Of a stretch of 64,000 nt of DNA, positions 1 through 10,384 are shown piece by piece. Positions within the stretch are counted from its first letter, which is position 1, and each line of letters starts with the position of its first letter. The DNA is from Reinekea thalattae. GTDB taxonomy: Bacteria; Pseudomonadota; Gammaproteobacteria; Pseudomonadales; Natronospirillaceae. The notes under the pieces are model-generated. The model had not been told where the DNA came from and searched no databases. It worked only from the letters and a program-made list of their open reading frames with translations. Location: positions 1,302,001 through 1,366,000 of the forward strand of contig NZ_VKAD01000001.1 of NCBI RefSeq assembly GCF_008041945.1. The letters are read 5' to 3'. A program made the translations under genes and the position numbers.

Positions 1-65
1 TGATGATTCCGCTGGCTTTCTTTATCTCTGTCACGCTTGTATTGGTTAATCCCCTCAAACACTAA
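1..65 (+). CDS. C-terminal end of an upstream protein, probably a membrane protein (partial)
   Basis: The frame open from the window edge encodes a strongly hydrophobic stretch (MIPLAFFISVTLVLV) and ends NPLKH before a TAA at 63-65. That looks like the last membrane segment of an integral membrane protein. In many gammaproteobacteria a transporter sits next to uvrA, so a transporter is plausible, but 20 codons cannot identify a family. It is called mainly because the frame is open to the edge and the next gene starts 270 bases later with its own promoter. Confidence 0.4.
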   Translation, partial: MIPLAFFISVTLVLVNPLKH

Positions 66-160
66 TGCTGCGGGGCTCACTGTTTGAGACTTCGACCCGA
101 GTTAAAAACCTATTGAGTCACGGATTCTACTTTAAGGATTACCGCAGTGATAAAAAAACC

Positions 161-190
161 TTGCGATCTGTATATTCATACAGTTATATT
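161..190 (+). promoter_or_regulatory. uvrA promoter with overlapping LexA (SOS) box
   Basis: CTGTATATTCATACAG at 168-183 is a perfect CTG-N10-CAG LexA operator with an AT-rich centre. It lies between a -35-like TTGCGA (161-166) and a -10-like TATATT (185-190) with an 18-base spacer, so bound LexA would cover the promoter. Transcription would start near 197, leaving a 5' leader of about 140 bases before uvrA. uvrA is a classic SOS gene, which supports the assignment. Confidence 0.85.
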
Positions 191-337
191 AGTCGCACGC
201 TTTTTAATCCACACACTTAAAGAGCTTTTTCAGCAGCCTTCACAGTTTGATCCCCAGTCTTCGGTGAGGTGCTGCTGGAACTTCTTGCCAATTTATGCTT
301 TCTTTGGGGCTTTGTTTCTTTCCAGTTCGAGGATTTC

Positions 338-3166
338 ATGGACAAAATTTCCGTCCAGGGTGCCCGTACCCACAATCTTAAAGACATTACCATTGATATT
401 CCACGCGACAAGCTTGTTGTTATCACTGGGCTTTCAGGCTCAGGTAAGTCTTCGTTGGCGTTCGACACCCTCTACGCCGAGGGTCAACGCCGTTATGTTG
501 AATCACTATCAACCTACGCTCGGCAGTTTTTATCGATGATGGAAAAACCGGATGTCGACCATATTGAAGGTCTGTCACCGGCGATTTCTATTGAACAAAA
601 AACCACCAGCCATAACCCTCGATCTACGGTAGGTACCACTACCGAAATTTATGATTACTTACGTTTGCTGTTTGCACGTATTGGTGAACCACGCTGCCCT
701 GAACATGGTGAACCACTAGAAGCTCAAATGGTCAGCCAGATGGTTGATTCGGTGCTGGCGTTGCCAGAAGGCAGCAAGCTAATGATGCTTGCGCCGCTCA
801 TCCGCGACCGTAAAGGTGAGCACTTACATGTTTTCAACGAACTTAGGGCTCAAGGCTTTGTGCGTGTGCGTGTCGATGGCACGGTGATGGATTTAGACGA
901 AGTTCCAGAACTCGATAAACGTAAAAAGCACACCATCGAAGCAGTCGTTGACCGCTTCAAAGTCCGTGATGACTTACAACTGCGATTGGCCGAGTCGTTC
1001 GAAACCTGCTTAACCTTAGCGGGCGGTATCGCTCAAATCAGTTGGATGGATGGTGACGGCGAAGACATTTTGTTTTCGAACAAGTTTGCCTGTCCGGTAT
1101 GCGGCTATTCAATTGCCGAACTGGAACCGCGCATGTTCTCGTTCAACAACCCAGCCGGTGCCTGTGAAGAGTGCGACGGCTTAGGCCTTAAACAGTATTT
1201 TGATCGCAGTAAGGTTGTCCGCGACGACAGCCTGACCCTAGCCGAAGGCGCTATTTCTGGTTGGGATCGACGTGCTGTCTATTACTTTAGCCAGCTCACC
1301 TCACTAGGCGAGCACTTCAGCATTGACCTTGACCAGCCGTTTAAAAAACTACCGAAAAAATTCCGTGAGATGGTGCTTAACGGCAGCGGCGATGTTGAGA
1401 TCGACTTTAACTACGTCAACAGCCGTGGCGCGGTCTATAGCCGAACACACGCCTTTGAAGGTGTGGTGCCTAACATGGAGCGACGCTATCGCGAAACCGA
1501 TAGCAGCTCGGTGCGTGAGGAGTTGTCAAAGTATTTGGCGGAACAACATTGCCCGAGTTGTCACGGCAGTCGCCTTAAAGAAAGCGCACGTAATGTCTTT
1601 ATTGATGGCGTGACCTTGCCGGAAGTGACGCACATGTCTATTGCCGACGCTGTCCGCTATTACAACAGCTTAAAGCTCGAAGGCAGCAAAGCACAAATCG
1701 CGGAAAAAATTCTGCGTGAAATCATTCAACGTCTCAGCTTCTTAGAAAATGTCGGCCTAGAATATTTAACCCTCGACCGTAGCGCCGATACGCTTTCTGG
1801 CGGTGAAACTCAACGTATTCGACTGGCTAGCCAGATTGGCGCTGGCCTTGTTGGAGTCATGTATATCTTAGATGAACCTTCAATTGGTCTTCACCAACGC
1901 GACAACGATCGTCTGTTGCAAACGCTGACTAACTTGCGTGATATGGGCAATACCGTTTTAGTGGTCGAGCATGACGAAGACGCCATTCGCACCGCCGACT
2001 GGGTGTTAGATATCGGCCCTGGCGCTGGCGTTCATGGTGGTAACGTGATTGCCGCAGGCACGCCAAAACAAATCATGGCAAGTAAGGATTCACTGACCGG
2101 TAAATACCTGAGCGGCAAGCTAAAAATTGACGTACCGAACGAACGCGCAGTAGCTGACCCGAAACGACAGCTAGTGATCAAAGGCGCAACGGGCAACAAC
2201 TTACAGTCGGTCGACCTGTCCATTCCTGTCGGCCTATTTAACTGTATTACCGGAGTTTCCGGTTCAGGTAAATCAACACTGATAAACCGAACGCTTTATC
2301 CACTGGCCGCAACCGCGTTGAACAATGCGACCACGCTAACCGCAGCACCTTACCAAAGCATCGCAGGACTCGACTTTTACGACAAGGTCGTGGATATCGA
2401 CCAAAGCCCAATCGGCCGAACACCTCGCTCGAACCCGGCAACCTACACCGGCATCTTTACGGCTGTGCGAGAACTGTTCGCCGGCACACAAGAAGCTCGT
2501 TCACGTGGCTATGCACCCGGACGTTTCAGTTTTAACGTTAAGGGCGGCCGCTGTGAGGCGTGCCAAGGCGATGGCTTAATTAAGGTTGAGATGCACTTTC
2601 TTGCCGATATCTATGTGCCGTGTGATGTTTGTACTGGTAAGCGCTACAACCGCGAAACGCTCGAAGTTCGCTACAAGGGCAAAAATATCCATGAAGTGTT
2701 AGACATGACCATCGAAGACGCGCTGAGCTTTTTCGAGGCCATTCCAGCACTGCAACGTAAATTGCAAACCCTCGTCGATGTCGGCCTTTCTTACGTCAAA
2801 TTAGGCCAAAGTGCGACCACACTCTCTGGCGGTGAAGCGCAACGGGTTAAGCTTGCCCGTGAGCTATCTAAGCGCGATACCGGCAACACGCTGTATATTC
2901 TCGACGAACCGACTACCGGCTTGCACTTCCAAGACATCAAGATGCTGTTAGAAGTCCTGCATCGATTGCGCGATAACGGCAATACGGTTGTCGTCATCGA
3001 ACATAATCTCGATGTAGTGAAGACAGCTGACTGGGTTATCGACCTTGGCCCTGAAGGTGGTGTCAAAGGCGGCCATATCGTCGCAACTGGCAGCCCAGAA
3101 GAAGTCGCAGATAACGCAGCGTCAATTACCGGTAAGTACCTAAAGCCGCTGCTGGAAAAAGGTTAA
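338..3166 (+). CDS. uvrA: UvrABC excinuclease subunit A
   Basis: UvrA is the DNA-damage-sensing ATPase dimer that loads UvrB in nucleotide excision repair. The start chosen is the ATG at 338 ([15 protein letters not shown]), with GAGG six bases upstream. It gives 942 residues, matching the usual ~940; a longer in-frame extension to 269 has no family support. Visible are the first Walker A (GLSGSGKSS, about residues 31-39), two ABC signatures (LSGGE) each followed by a Walker B ending LDEP, a second Walker A (GVSGSGKST), and two zinc modules (CPVC with CEEC, and CEAC with CDVC). The gene is monocistronic, with a LexA-box promoter upstream and a bidirectional terminator downstream. No residues appear to be missing. 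Confidence 0.98.
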   Translation: MDKISVQGARTHNLKDITIDIPRDKLVVITGLSGSGKSSLAFDTLYAEGQRRYVESLSTYARQFLSMMEKPDVDHIEGLSPAISIEQKTTSHNPRSTVGTTTEIYDYLRLLFARIGEPRCPEHGEPLEAQMVSQMVDSVLALPEGSKLMMLAPLIRDRKGEHLHVFNELRAQGFVRVRVDGTVMDLDEVPELDKRKKHTIEAVVDRFKVRDDLQLRLAESFETCLTLAGGIAQISWMDGDGEDILFSNKFACPVCGYSIAELEPRMFSFNNPAGACEECDGLGLKQYFDRSKVVRDDSLTLAEGAISGWDRRAVYYFSQLTSLGEHFSIDLDQPFKKLPKKFREMVLNGSGDVEIDFNYVNSRGAVYSRTHAFEGVVPNMERRYRETDSSSVREELSKYLAEQHCPSCHGSRLKESARNVFIDGVTLPEVTHMSIADAVRYYNSLKLEGSKAQIAEKILREIIQRLSFLENVGLEYLTLDRSADTLSGGETQRIRLASQIGAGLVGVMYILDEPSIGLHQRDNDRLLQTLTNLRDMGNTVLVVEHDEDAIRTADWVLDIGPGAGVHGGNVIAAGTPKQIMASKDSLTGKYLSGKLKIDVPNERAVADPKRQLVIKGATGNNLQSVDLSIPVGLFNCITGVSGSGKSTLINRTLYPLAATALNNATTLTAAPYQSIAGLDFYDKVVDIDQSPIGRTPRSNPATYTGIFTAVRELFAGTQEARSRGYAPGRFSFNVKGGRCEACQGDGLIKVEMHFLADIYVPCDVCTGKRYNRETLEVRYKGKNIHEVLDMTIEDALSFFEAIPALQRKLQTLVDVGLSYVKLGQSATTLSGGEAQRVKLARELSKRDTGNTLYILDEPTTGLHFQDIKMLLEVLHRLRDNGNTVVVIEHNLDVVKTADWVIDLGPEGGVKGGHIVATGSPEEVADNAASITGKYLKPLLEKG

Positions 3167-3190
3167 AGACAAACAGGCTTAACCGCTAAT

Positions 3191-3223
3191 AAAAAAGGGT
3201 CGCTGTTGAGCGACCCTTTTTTT
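3191..3223. terminator. Bidirectional rho-independent terminator between uvrA and cnoX
   Basis: The arms AAAAAAGGGTCGCT (3191-3204) and AGCGACCCTTTTTT pair around a GTTG loop, with a T-run on each strand. It sits 24 bases after the uvrA stop and 28 bases after the end of the convergent cnoX, so it can serve both genes. Confidence 0.9.
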
Positions 3224-3251
3224 ATGCATGCTTAAATTAACAGGCAAGAAA

Positions 3252-4118
3252 TTAATACATCAAGGTGAACAACTTACGCTGGTATTGAATCGCCAGCGGG
3301 TCGCCTTTACCTAGCGAATTTAAGATATCCAACATGGTTTTACGAGCGGCGCCGTCTTGGTAATTTTTATCCTTCTGCACCACCTCATAGATGGTTTGTA
3401 GCGCTTCTTCGACTCGCTCTGCTTGGCTGTATTGCACCGCTAACTCAACCTTTAAGGCTAAGTTATCAGGCTGGCTTGCCAGCTTTTGCTGCAATTCAAC
3501 AATCGCTGGGGTATCGGCTGCTTCTTGCATCAGCTCTAAGCGAGACACTAACTCAGCGTATTTAGGCTCCAGCTGTTGCTCCATAGTGGCTGCGGCCAAA
3601 ATTTCACTGGCTTCTTTGCTGCGCTTTAGGTTGAGATAACATTCAGCGATCAACAAGCCAATGGCAAATTCTTCATTACTGACGGTATAAGCGCCGCGCA
3701 ACAGCGCCAAGGCTTGATCATTTTGCCCTTGCTGCATCAATTCCATAGCCGCTTTTACATCGGCTTCCCAAGGCGCAGGTAAATGCTGGTTTAAGCGCTC
3801 GCGAATAGCACTTTCTGGTTCGGCTCCGGCAAAACCATCAATCGGCTGGCCATCTTTCATGATAGCGACCGTCGGCAAGCTGCGCACACCAAACTGTGCG
3901 GTAATGGCTTGCTGCTCATCGGCGTTGACCTTCGCCAATAAAATTTGTCCGTTATACTCTTCGGCCAGTTTTTCTAAAATGGGCATAAGCACCTTGCAAT
4001 GCGAGCACCATTCGGCCCAAAAATCGACCACCACCAAACGACGCGTCGATTCTTCTAACAGAACCTGCTGAAAATTTTGCTCATTGACATCAATAACATT
4101 GACGGTGATATCACTCAT
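3252..4118 (-). CDS. cnoX: CnoX/YbbN-type thioredoxin-TPR co-chaperone
   Basis: A 288-residue protein, close to the 284 of E. coli CnoX (YbbN). It has an N-terminal thioredoxin fold (residues 1-110) with a WCSHC active site (C38, C41) and the cis-proline loop SLPT (P82), followed by TPR-like helical repeats (residues 115-288). CnoX is a holdase that protects substrates from overoxidation and passes them to GroEL or DnaK. E. coli CnoX lacks the first active-site cysteine, whereas this protein has both, so redox activity is possible (inference). A second in-frame TAA follows 15 bases after the stop, in a weak repeat of the stop context. Confidence 0.9.
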   Translation of the reverse strand: MSDITVNVIDVNEQNFQQVLLEESTRRLVVVDFWAEWCSHCKVLMPILEKLAEEYNGQILLAKVNADEQQAITAQFGVRSLPTVAIMKDGQPIDGFAGAEPESAIRERLNQHLPAPWEADVKAAMELMQQGQNDQALALLRGAYTVSNEEFAIGLLIAECYLNLKRSKEASEILAAATMEQQLEPKYAELVSRLELMQEAADTPAIVELQQKLASQPDNLALKVELAVQYSQAERVEEALQTIYEVVQKDKNYQDGAARKTMLDILNSLGKGDPLAIQYQRKLFTLMY

Positions 4119-4384
4119 AACAACCTCTTATCGCTAACAGCACAGTTTAATAACGGCCCAAGCCTATGGCACTGGCTTGCGCTATTGCGGATCTTTATTG
4201 CGCCTTTATTTGGATGATGCACGCCATTTAAAGATGCTGCTAATAAATAAGCACTTTGTAAATAGACACTGCATTTTTGTAAACAATGTGGGGACGATTT
4301 AACTAATCACCACCCTTAGCTGGTATCGGTTGTCCGACACCGCTAGACTACGGCTTTTTCTGCTTTATTGACTCGGAGTTGATT

Positions 4385-7309
4385 ATGAAGCTTGGCAAAA
4401 CCATTGCCATATTGACCGGCGTTATAGTGATTGTCGCAGTAGCTGGCTTATTAGCCGTAAAACTGACTAAATTCACATCTAAGAATGCGTCCAATATTGA
4501 AGTCAGCGACCAAGAGACTCGCACCTTTAAGAGCCTAACTCTTAACAATGGCCTAAAGGTAATTTTGGTATCCGATAGCGAAAGTGATAAGGCTGCCGCA
4601 GCGCTGAATGTATTTTCCGGTTCTTGGGCTAACCCTGCTGATATACCAGGCTTAGCACACTTTTTAGAGCATATGCTATTTTTAGGCACTGAAAAATACC
4701 CCGTTGTAGACGACTATACCAACTTCATTCAAACCAACGGCGGTAGTAGCAATGCTTATACTGCTGCAGAAAATACTCTGTTTTATTTTGATATCAATGC
4801 CGATAAATATCAGGAGTCGCTCGATCGATTCTCGCAGTTTTTTATCGCGCCACTGTTTGACAGTGACTTTACTCAACGTGAAATCAATGCCGTTCACTCT
4901 GAATATGCGGCATCACTGCAAGACGATAGCCGACGCATCGGCGATGTTGTGCGCGAAATTACCAGCCCCAATCATCCCGCCAGTCGTTTAGCTGTTGGCA
5001 CACTCGACACTCTGGATGTGGATAACCTTGAAACACAGCTGCGCAGCTTTTTCCAAGAACACTATGTTGCGTCAAACATGTCGTTATCGATTTATGGTCC
5101 GCAAGACATTGAAACGCTTGAACAATGGGCAACCAATTACTTCGGCGGCATCCGAAACGCCGACAGCGGTAACAACCAATACCCACAGATGCAGTTTGAT
5201 TCAATCGATCTACCTAAACTGGTTGAAATAGAACCACGAAGAGACGTTCGTCAATTGCAAATGCGATTCCCAATTACCGCTTCAACAGCAAACCTAAGTT
5301 CAAAACCCGCGCAATATGTTGCCTCGTTAATTGGTCAGCGATCCAGTGGCTCGCTGTTATCGGAGTTAAAAAATCTAGGCTGGGCCGATAGCCTGTATGT
5401 CAACGACGGCGGATTAACGCACTCCAGCACCAGCTTTGATATTTCTATTGCGCTAACCCCTCAAGGCATGGCTCATTGGGAAGATGTTGTCCAACTGACT
5501 TTCAGTGAAATCGAATTAATTCGCCAACAGGGTATCGATAAACGCTTTTACCAAGAACAGCAGCAGATTAATGACATTGCCTTCCAGTTTGCTGAACAAA
5601 CATCTGCCCAACGCACTGCCCGTATGCTGGCCGAACGGCTGCAATATTTAGATGCGGAATTCCTACTGTCTTGGCCGTATCGATTACCAAAATTCAACGG
5701 CGACCAAGTTGAGGCGGTACTGGCTCAATTGAAGCCCGATAATGCACTGATTTTATTAGCCTACCCAGAGGCTGAAACCGATCAACGCAGTGAATACTAC
5801 AACACGCCTTATCGCCAACAATTACTGACTGGCAATCAGGTCGCGGCTTGGCGTAATGCAGCGTTGGATTCACGCTTAAGCCTGCCTGAACCTAACCCCT
5901 TTATTCCAGAAGACCTGACCGTTCAGCCACTCGAACAGTTACCGTCGCAGCTGTATAAAAACATTCCCCACATCATTACAGCAGACAGCCATACCACTAC
6001 TTGGTTTGAGCAGGACGACGAATTTTTAACACCAAAAATAGACTTGCATATCTTACTGCAAGGCGACTTCACCAACCGTAACGCCAAAAACATTGTCGCA
6101 ACCAACCTGTACCTTCAGTTAGTCAGCAATGCGCTAGAAGAGGTACGCTACCACGCCGGTAAAGCAGGTTCTGGCTACGGCATTCAGCTTTCTGAAGATG
6201 GTGTTCAACTGCGCCTGTATGGCTACAGTGATAAATTGGGTTTATTAGCCGATGCTCTGGTATTTGAATTGGTTGAGCATCAAATTAACCCTAATCGTTT
6301 CGACATTGAAAAAGACAACTACTTGCGCGCGCTTAAAAACCGAGCACAGGACAGCGTCATTAATCAATCGGTTAGAACTTTGAATCAGTGGCTTATTTCA
6401 ACCGAAGTGGAAACGGAATCATTGATTGATGAGTTAGAAAAAATCACTATTGAAGATCTCATCAGCACACGCCAACAGCTGTTTGCAAATGCGCACCTAA
6501 CAATGTTGTTACACGGCAACCTCACCAATGCCGAAGCCACTCGCATCAGTCAACGCATCGACGCTGTGATTCCACAACAAGGCTCGAAACCAGAATCTCG
6601 TAGCATTGCTCATATCGCTCAAAAACGCTTTTTAACTAAGGTTAATTTTGACCACCCAGACTCAGCCTTGCTGCAGTATTTCCAAGGCGAAAACAGCAGC
6701 TTACGCGAGCGAGCGCTCTATATGCTGTTAGCCAAAGCGATTAATGCACCCTACTATTCTGAGCTGCGTACTCGTGAGCAATTGGGCTACATCGTTACTG
6801 CTCAGTCCTACACAATCGATGGCTTTCCGGGCCTGATTTTCTATGTTCAATCACCCCATACCGATGCTGCATTGTTACAGCTGTACTCTGATCGCTTTTT
6901 GAATCGCTACAACCAGTCGCTTCTCGATATGACCGAAGCACAGTTCAACGATTACAAAATTGGGCTTTCAACCACACTGCTTGAAGAAGATAAAAATCTC
7001 TATCAATTAAGCAGCCGTTATTGGCAGAATATTGTTGATGGCAATAAGAATTTTAATACTCAAATTCGCTTAGCTCAGGAAATCAATAAAATCAGTTTGG
7101 ATGGTTTTAGACGATTCTACGCCAACGAAATTGTCGGTGACCTGATTCGTTCGGTATCCTTGCATCAGGTCGGTAAATCAATGGCTCGGGATTATGCGGA
7201 TCATTCCAGCAGCCTTATCAGTTTCCATAGTTTGACGAAACCTAAGCAATGGCCAAGCGATGTCGACTGGATAATTCCGAGTTTCAATAACGTAGAACAG
7301 CGCCCATAA
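4385..7309 (+). CDS. Membrane-anchored M16 (pitrilysin/insulinase) zinc peptidase
   Basis: The ATG at 4385 has GGAG (4375-4378) six bases upstream and gives 974 residues. An in-frame TTG two codons earlier would abut the ribosome-binding site. Residues 5-26 form one hydrophobic segment after a short basic start and then polar sequence, so a signal anchor or signal peptide to the periplasm is expected. The inverted zinc motif is intact: HFLEH (H92, E95, H96) with the distal glutamate in HSEYA (E173). The length and two-halved layout match the protease III/insulinysin subfamily (PtrA, 962 residues) rather than the shorter processing peptidases. The second half has no HxxEH motif, as expected for the inactive half. 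No substrate can be named. Confidence 0.9.
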   Translation: MKLGKTIAILTGVIVIVAVAGLLAVKLTKFTSKNASNIEVSDQETRTFKSLTLNNGLKVILVSDSESDKAAAALNVFSGSWANPADIPGLAHFLEHMLFLGTEKYPVVDDYTNFIQTNGGSSNAYTAAENTLFYFDINADKYQESLDRFSQFFIAPLFDSDFTQREINAVHSEYAASLQDDSRRIGDVVREITSPNHPASRLAVGTLDTLDVDNLETQLRSFFQEHYVASNMSLSIYGPQDIETLEQWATNYFGGIRNADSGNNQYPQMQFDSIDLPKLVEIEPRRDVRQLQMRFPITASTANLSSKPAQYVASLIGQRSSGSLLSELKNLGWADSLYVNDGGLTHSSTSFDISIALTPQGMAHWEDVVQLTFSEIELIRQQGIDKRFYQEQQQINDIAFQFAEQTSAQRTARMLAERLQYLDAEFLLSWPYRLPKFNGDQVEAVLAQLKPDNALILLAYPEAETDQRSEYYNTPYRQQLLTGNQVAAWRNAALDSRLSLPEPNPFIPEDLTVQPLEQLPSQLYKNIPHIITADSHTTTWFEQDDEFLTPKIDLHILLQGDFTNRNAKNIVATNLYLQLVSNALEEVRYHAGKAGSGYGIQLSEDGVQLRLYGYSDKLGLLADALVFELVEHQINPNRFDIEKDNYLRALKNRAQDSVINQSVRTLNQWLISTEVETESLIDELEKITIEDLISTRQQLFANAHLTMLLHGNLTNAEATRISQRIDAVIPQQGSKPESRSIAHIAQKRFLTKVNFDHPDSALLQYFQGENSSLRERALYMLLAKAINAPYYSELRTREQLGYIVTAQSYTIDGFPGLIFYVQSPHTDAALLQLYSDRFLNRYNQSLLDMTEAQFNDYKIGLSTTLLEEDKNLYQLSSRYWQNIVDGNKNFNTQIRLAQEINKISLDGFRRFYANEIVGDLIRSVSLHQVGKSMARDYADHSSSLISFHSLTKPKQWPSDVDWIIPSFNNVEQRP

Positions 7310-7342
7310 CGTAACAATTAAATTTGCTTATGAACTAAACTG

Positions 7343-7373
7343 GCCGCCAGCTAAGCAGTATTCCTCTGGCGGC
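7343..7373. terminator. Hairpin between convergent M16 peptidase and kinase genes
   Basis: GCCGCCAG (7343-7350) pairs with CTGGCGGC (7366-7373) across a 15-base loop, and flanking bases extend the stem imperfectly. It lies exactly between two converging genes but lacks a T-run, so it is only a possible terminator. Confidence 0.4.
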
Positions 7374-8548
7374 TAGTGCTCTTCTAACGCGACCTCCGGT
7401 TGTTGAATCGGCAATAAAATATAAAAGGTCGTGCCTTCACCTAGCGTACTTTCCACTTCGATCACGCCATGATGTCGCTCGACAATTGACTTGGTAATCG
7501 CCAAGCCAATGCCTGTGCCTTTACCGACTGGCTTGGTGGTATAAAACGGCTCAAATATTTCTTTGAGCTTTTCTGGTGCTATGCCCATACCGGTATCTGC
7601 AATCGACACCTCGACATTATCCTCTCGACGAGTCAACCCAATTCGAATCACCCCAAAATCTTTCATCGCCTGACAGGCATTAACAATAATATTAACAAAC
7701 ACCTGACTAAGCTGAGAACCAACAGCTTCAACCGTGGGTATTGGCTCAGCAATAATTTCGACTTCAGCTTTATATTTAATTTCATTACGCAACAGATTGA
7801 TATTCGATTGCACTAACTTATGAAGATCGATCTGCTCAAACTGCTGACTACCTAAATGACTGTACTCTTTAAGGTCTTTTACAATCTCAATAATCCGTGA
7901 CAAGCCTTCTTTAGATTCGCTCACCACTTCGGTAATGTCATTAAAGAAGCCTTCAAAGTTAGAATTATTTTTCCACTCTGCATATTTTTCTGTAGCGACT
8001 CCGCTAGCATCCTCTTGTAACTTTTGTTGCAGTGCCTGCTCCGATTTTAAGAGCCGATCTACATAGCGATTCAACAGGTTCATATTGGACGAAACAAAGC
8101 CAACTGGGTTATTAATTTCGTGTGCCACACCGGCAGCCAACTGACCTAACGCAGCCATTTTTTCCGATTGCATTAGCTGATCTTGCATTTCTTGGAATTG
8201 ACTCAGCGCTTGCTGTTGGTGCGCCCTAAGGTTGATACGCTCTACCAATAAATCCATGCGCGTATCGGTAAAAAAATCAAAATGAACATATCCAGCGTTA
8301 GACTCCAACCAACCTATCGATTGCCATTGAGCAATCACTAATATGCAGTAACTTTCAGCTTTGCCAAGTTGGTTAATAAAATTTTTCTCTTGCTCGGATA
8401 GGTCACGTCCATCCAGTACAAACAGCGCATTCTGTTGTAAATAGCTCTCGCTAGTATTGTTTGTATCGACCAGACCTAAGGTGATATCGGGTGCCGCCTC
8501 GGGTATAGCCTGAGATAAAGATGGACTCAGTAACACGAGTTTATTCAT
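7373..8548 (-). CDS. Soluble sensor histidine kinase
   Basis: A 391-residue kinase without membrane segments. Residues 1-105 form an unassigned N-terminal domain that may be receiver-like or sensory but has no convincing phosphoacceptor pattern. A coiled linker (110-130) leads into the HisKA box GQLAAGVAHEINNP with H143. The ATPase domain has an N box (NIIVNACQAM, 286-295), G1 (DTGMGI, 318-323), an F box (FEPFYTTK) and G2 (GKGTGIGLA, 342-350). The ATG is preceded by AAGGAG and overlaps the end of the upstream kinase gene by 8 bases, so the two are translationally coupled. The kinase core resembles the partner's, suggesting duplication or co-operation. No response regulator follows on this strand; the divergent regulator at 10385 is the obvious candidate partner. 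Confidence 0.9.
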   Translation of the reverse strand: MNKLVLLSPSLSQAIPEAAPDITLGLVDTNNTSESYLQQNALFVLDGRDLSEQEKNFINQLGKAESYCILVIAQWQSIGWLESNAGYVHFDFFTDTRMDLLVERINLRAHQQQALSQFQEMQDQLMQSEKMAALGQLAAGVAHEINNPVGFVSSNMNLLNRYVDRLLKSEQALQQKLQEDASGVATEKYAEWKNNSNFEGFFNDITEVVSESKEGLSRIIEIVKDLKEYSHLGSQQFEQIDLHKLVQSNINLLRNEIKYKAEVEIIAEPIPTVEAVGSQLSQVFVNIIVNACQAMKDFGVIRIGLTRREDNVEVSIADTGMGIAPEKLKEIFEPFYTTKPVGKGTGIGLAITKSIVERHHGVIEVESTLGEGTTFYILLPIQQPEVALEEH

Positions 8549-10163
8549 CTGTTATGACTCCTTGTGGGAAGATCAGCGTCATGCGGGTGCCGAGCCCTTC
8601 TTTCGATGACACCTCGATATGACCACTGACCATCTTTAATAAATTTTCACTTAACGACAGCCCAAGACCAACACCCTCGCCAACCGCTTTGGTGGTGTAA
8701 AATGGATCAAAAATTGATTTCAAACTCTCTTCGGATATGCCTTTACCATTGTCGATCACAATCACCCTTAACTCATTTCCATCAACCTCGGCTTTCACAA
8801 CAATGTTAGCGTCGGCAACTTCAGCAACCGACTCAATCGCATTCGACAACACATTTTCTAACGCTAAGGTAAATACCTGCATCGGCAAGCTGGCCATGAT
8901 CGGTGGCCCAGGAATATCGACCGAAACACAGTCGTTATTGGATTCTAAACTTAAGATAATGAAATCAATGGACTCTCTAACATCAAACGATTGAGGCTGT
9001 TCACCAGTAAGATTGTTCAGTGGCTGTAATAGGCTAATGATGTGAGATACCCGATCCAAACCAGAAACTGATTCATCAATCACCTCATCAATTTCTTGCA
9101 ACCGAAATTTAGACGCGGCAAGAAGATCGTTATTCAACTGCTCAATGGTATCCAAAACCTCGCTACTCACCTTGCCGATAAAGCTCAAGTTACTGCGAAT
9201 AAAACCAATGGGGTTATTAATTTCATGCGCGACGCCAGCGGTAAAGCTTGCCAAGGTGCGCGCTTTTTCCGTATCCGATAAATTCTTCTGCGTTTTTTCC
9301 AACCGCTGCACTGCCTTTTGCAGTTCAGCTGTTTTATCGGATACCTTTTGTTCCAGTTGCTCGTTTAATTCTTTCAGTTTAACTTCAGCGGCATAGCGGG
9401 CCACTCGCTGACCAACCGTTTGACTGAACAGCGCCATCACTGTCTGTTCATTTTGCGATAAGCCACGACCATGAATCAGGTTGTCGCACACCAACCAGCC
9501 GACAACCTCATCGCCATAACGAATGGTTGAAATGGCATTCCAGCCACGGCCGACAATCTCATCATCTTCGTAAAGCGGTACCTCTTCACTGACTAAGACC
9601 TCGCCTTGCAGACTGAGCGACTTTTCAAACCAAGGCGTTTTATCAGAACTCAATACCAAAGAGTATTCGCGCCGAACCTGACCATGGCGATCGGTCCCCC
9701 AACAGCCTTTCACCACGCCCTGTTCGCTGTCGTAGGTTAAAACTCCGACTCGATCCAAGTCCAAATAGTGGCGCGCGCAAAGCACCGTTTCATGATAAAT
9801 CTCATCCAGCGTAATGCAGCGTTCTAGCGCCAAATTGGTGTTGTTTAATAATTTGAGTATGCGACTAAGACTACGCTGATCCTGCTCTGCGTCAGTCTCT
9901 ACCGTTAGGATAAAGCTGCGAATCGGATCATCACTAAATAGCGGTGCCACCGTTAACCGATGCCCAGCCACCACAAAAAAACCCGTCGATTTCGCCGTTG
10001 CTAAATAATGCTGAAAATCTTCATAACTGAATAGATGACCAAACAACGCCGACTGCTTGGCATCGGCATCGAGGAGCCTAGCTGTCTGCGTTCTATCGTT
10101 CAAATTTAGGTAGTAAACTTGCAAGCCGCTCACCTCACTTTTGGTCTCTTTTAAAACTAGCAA
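8541..10163 (-). CDS. GAF-domain sensor histidine kinase
   Basis: A 540-residue soluble kinase. The order is an unassigned N-terminal region (1-105), a GAF-like sensory domain (about 110-255), a coiled coil (260-305), a HisKA box with H313 (GVAHEINNPIG), and an ATPase domain with an N box (ENVLSNAIES, 436-445), G1 (DNGKGI, 471-476), an F box (FDPFYTTK) and G2 (GVGLGLSL, 497-504). All catalytic motifs are intact. The start is uncertain: TTG at 10163 has GGAA five bases upstream, while an in-frame GTG at 10133 is an alternative. It is the first gene of a two-kinase operon that diverges from a response regulator gene. The ligand of the GAF domain is unknown. Confidence 0.88.
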   Translation of the reverse strand: MLVLKETKSEVSGLQVYYLNLNDRTQTARLLDADAKQSALFGHLFSYEDFQHYLATAKSTGFFVVAGHRLTVAPLFSDDPIRSFILTVETDAEQDQRSLSRILKLLNNTNLALERCITLDEIYHETVLCARHYLDLDRVGVLTYDSEQGVVKGCWGTDRHGQVRREYSLVLSSDKTPWFEKSLSLQGEVLVSEEVPLYEDDEIVGRGWNAISTIRYGDEVVGWLVCDNLIHGRGLSQNEQTVMALFSQTVGQRVARYAAEVKLKELNEQLEQKVSDKTAELQKAVQRLEKTQKNLSDTEKARTLASFTAGVAHEINNPIGFIRSNLSFIGKVSSEVLDTIEQLNNDLLAASKFRLQEIDEVIDESVSGLDRVSHIISLLQPLNNLTGEQPQSFDVRESIDFIILSLESNNDCVSVDIPGPPIMASLPMQVFTLALENVLSNAIESVAEVADANIVVKAEVDGNELRVIVIDNGKGISEESLKSIFDPFYTTKAVGEGVGLGLSLSENLLKMVSGHIEVSSKEGLGTRMTLIFPQGVITDE

Positions 10164-10186
10164 AATTTCCGTTTTTATCCATTTAA

Positions 10187-10212
10187 TTGGCTATTTTTTA
10201 GAAATTAGCCAA
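10187..10212. promoter_or_regulatory. Inverted repeat upstream of the two-kinase operon (possible operator)
   Basis: TTGGCTA (10187-10193) and TAGCCAA (10206-10212) are perfect 7-base arms separated by 12 bases. They lie 24-49 bases upstream of the kinase start, where the -10 region is expected. A regulator site is plausible but unproven. Confidence 0.3.
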
Positions 10213-10384
10213 CCTTCTTCTATACTCAAAATAAAGGCAATGAAAGCGCTCTGATCGCCACCGGCAATCATTCTAAAACGCTGATCTGCCAAACCGGTTA
10301 AATACGATAAACCGACAACCTTTAGCCATAAACAACCAGCCTATAACTTAGGTCACGCAAACAACAACGACTATCGGGGATGTT

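Noticed and set aside
147-539. Plus-strand open frame of 130 codons over the uvrA promoter and 5' end
   Set aside because: It lies out of frame with uvrA, covers the LexA-box promoter, has no ribosome-binding site, and its protein is not recognisable.
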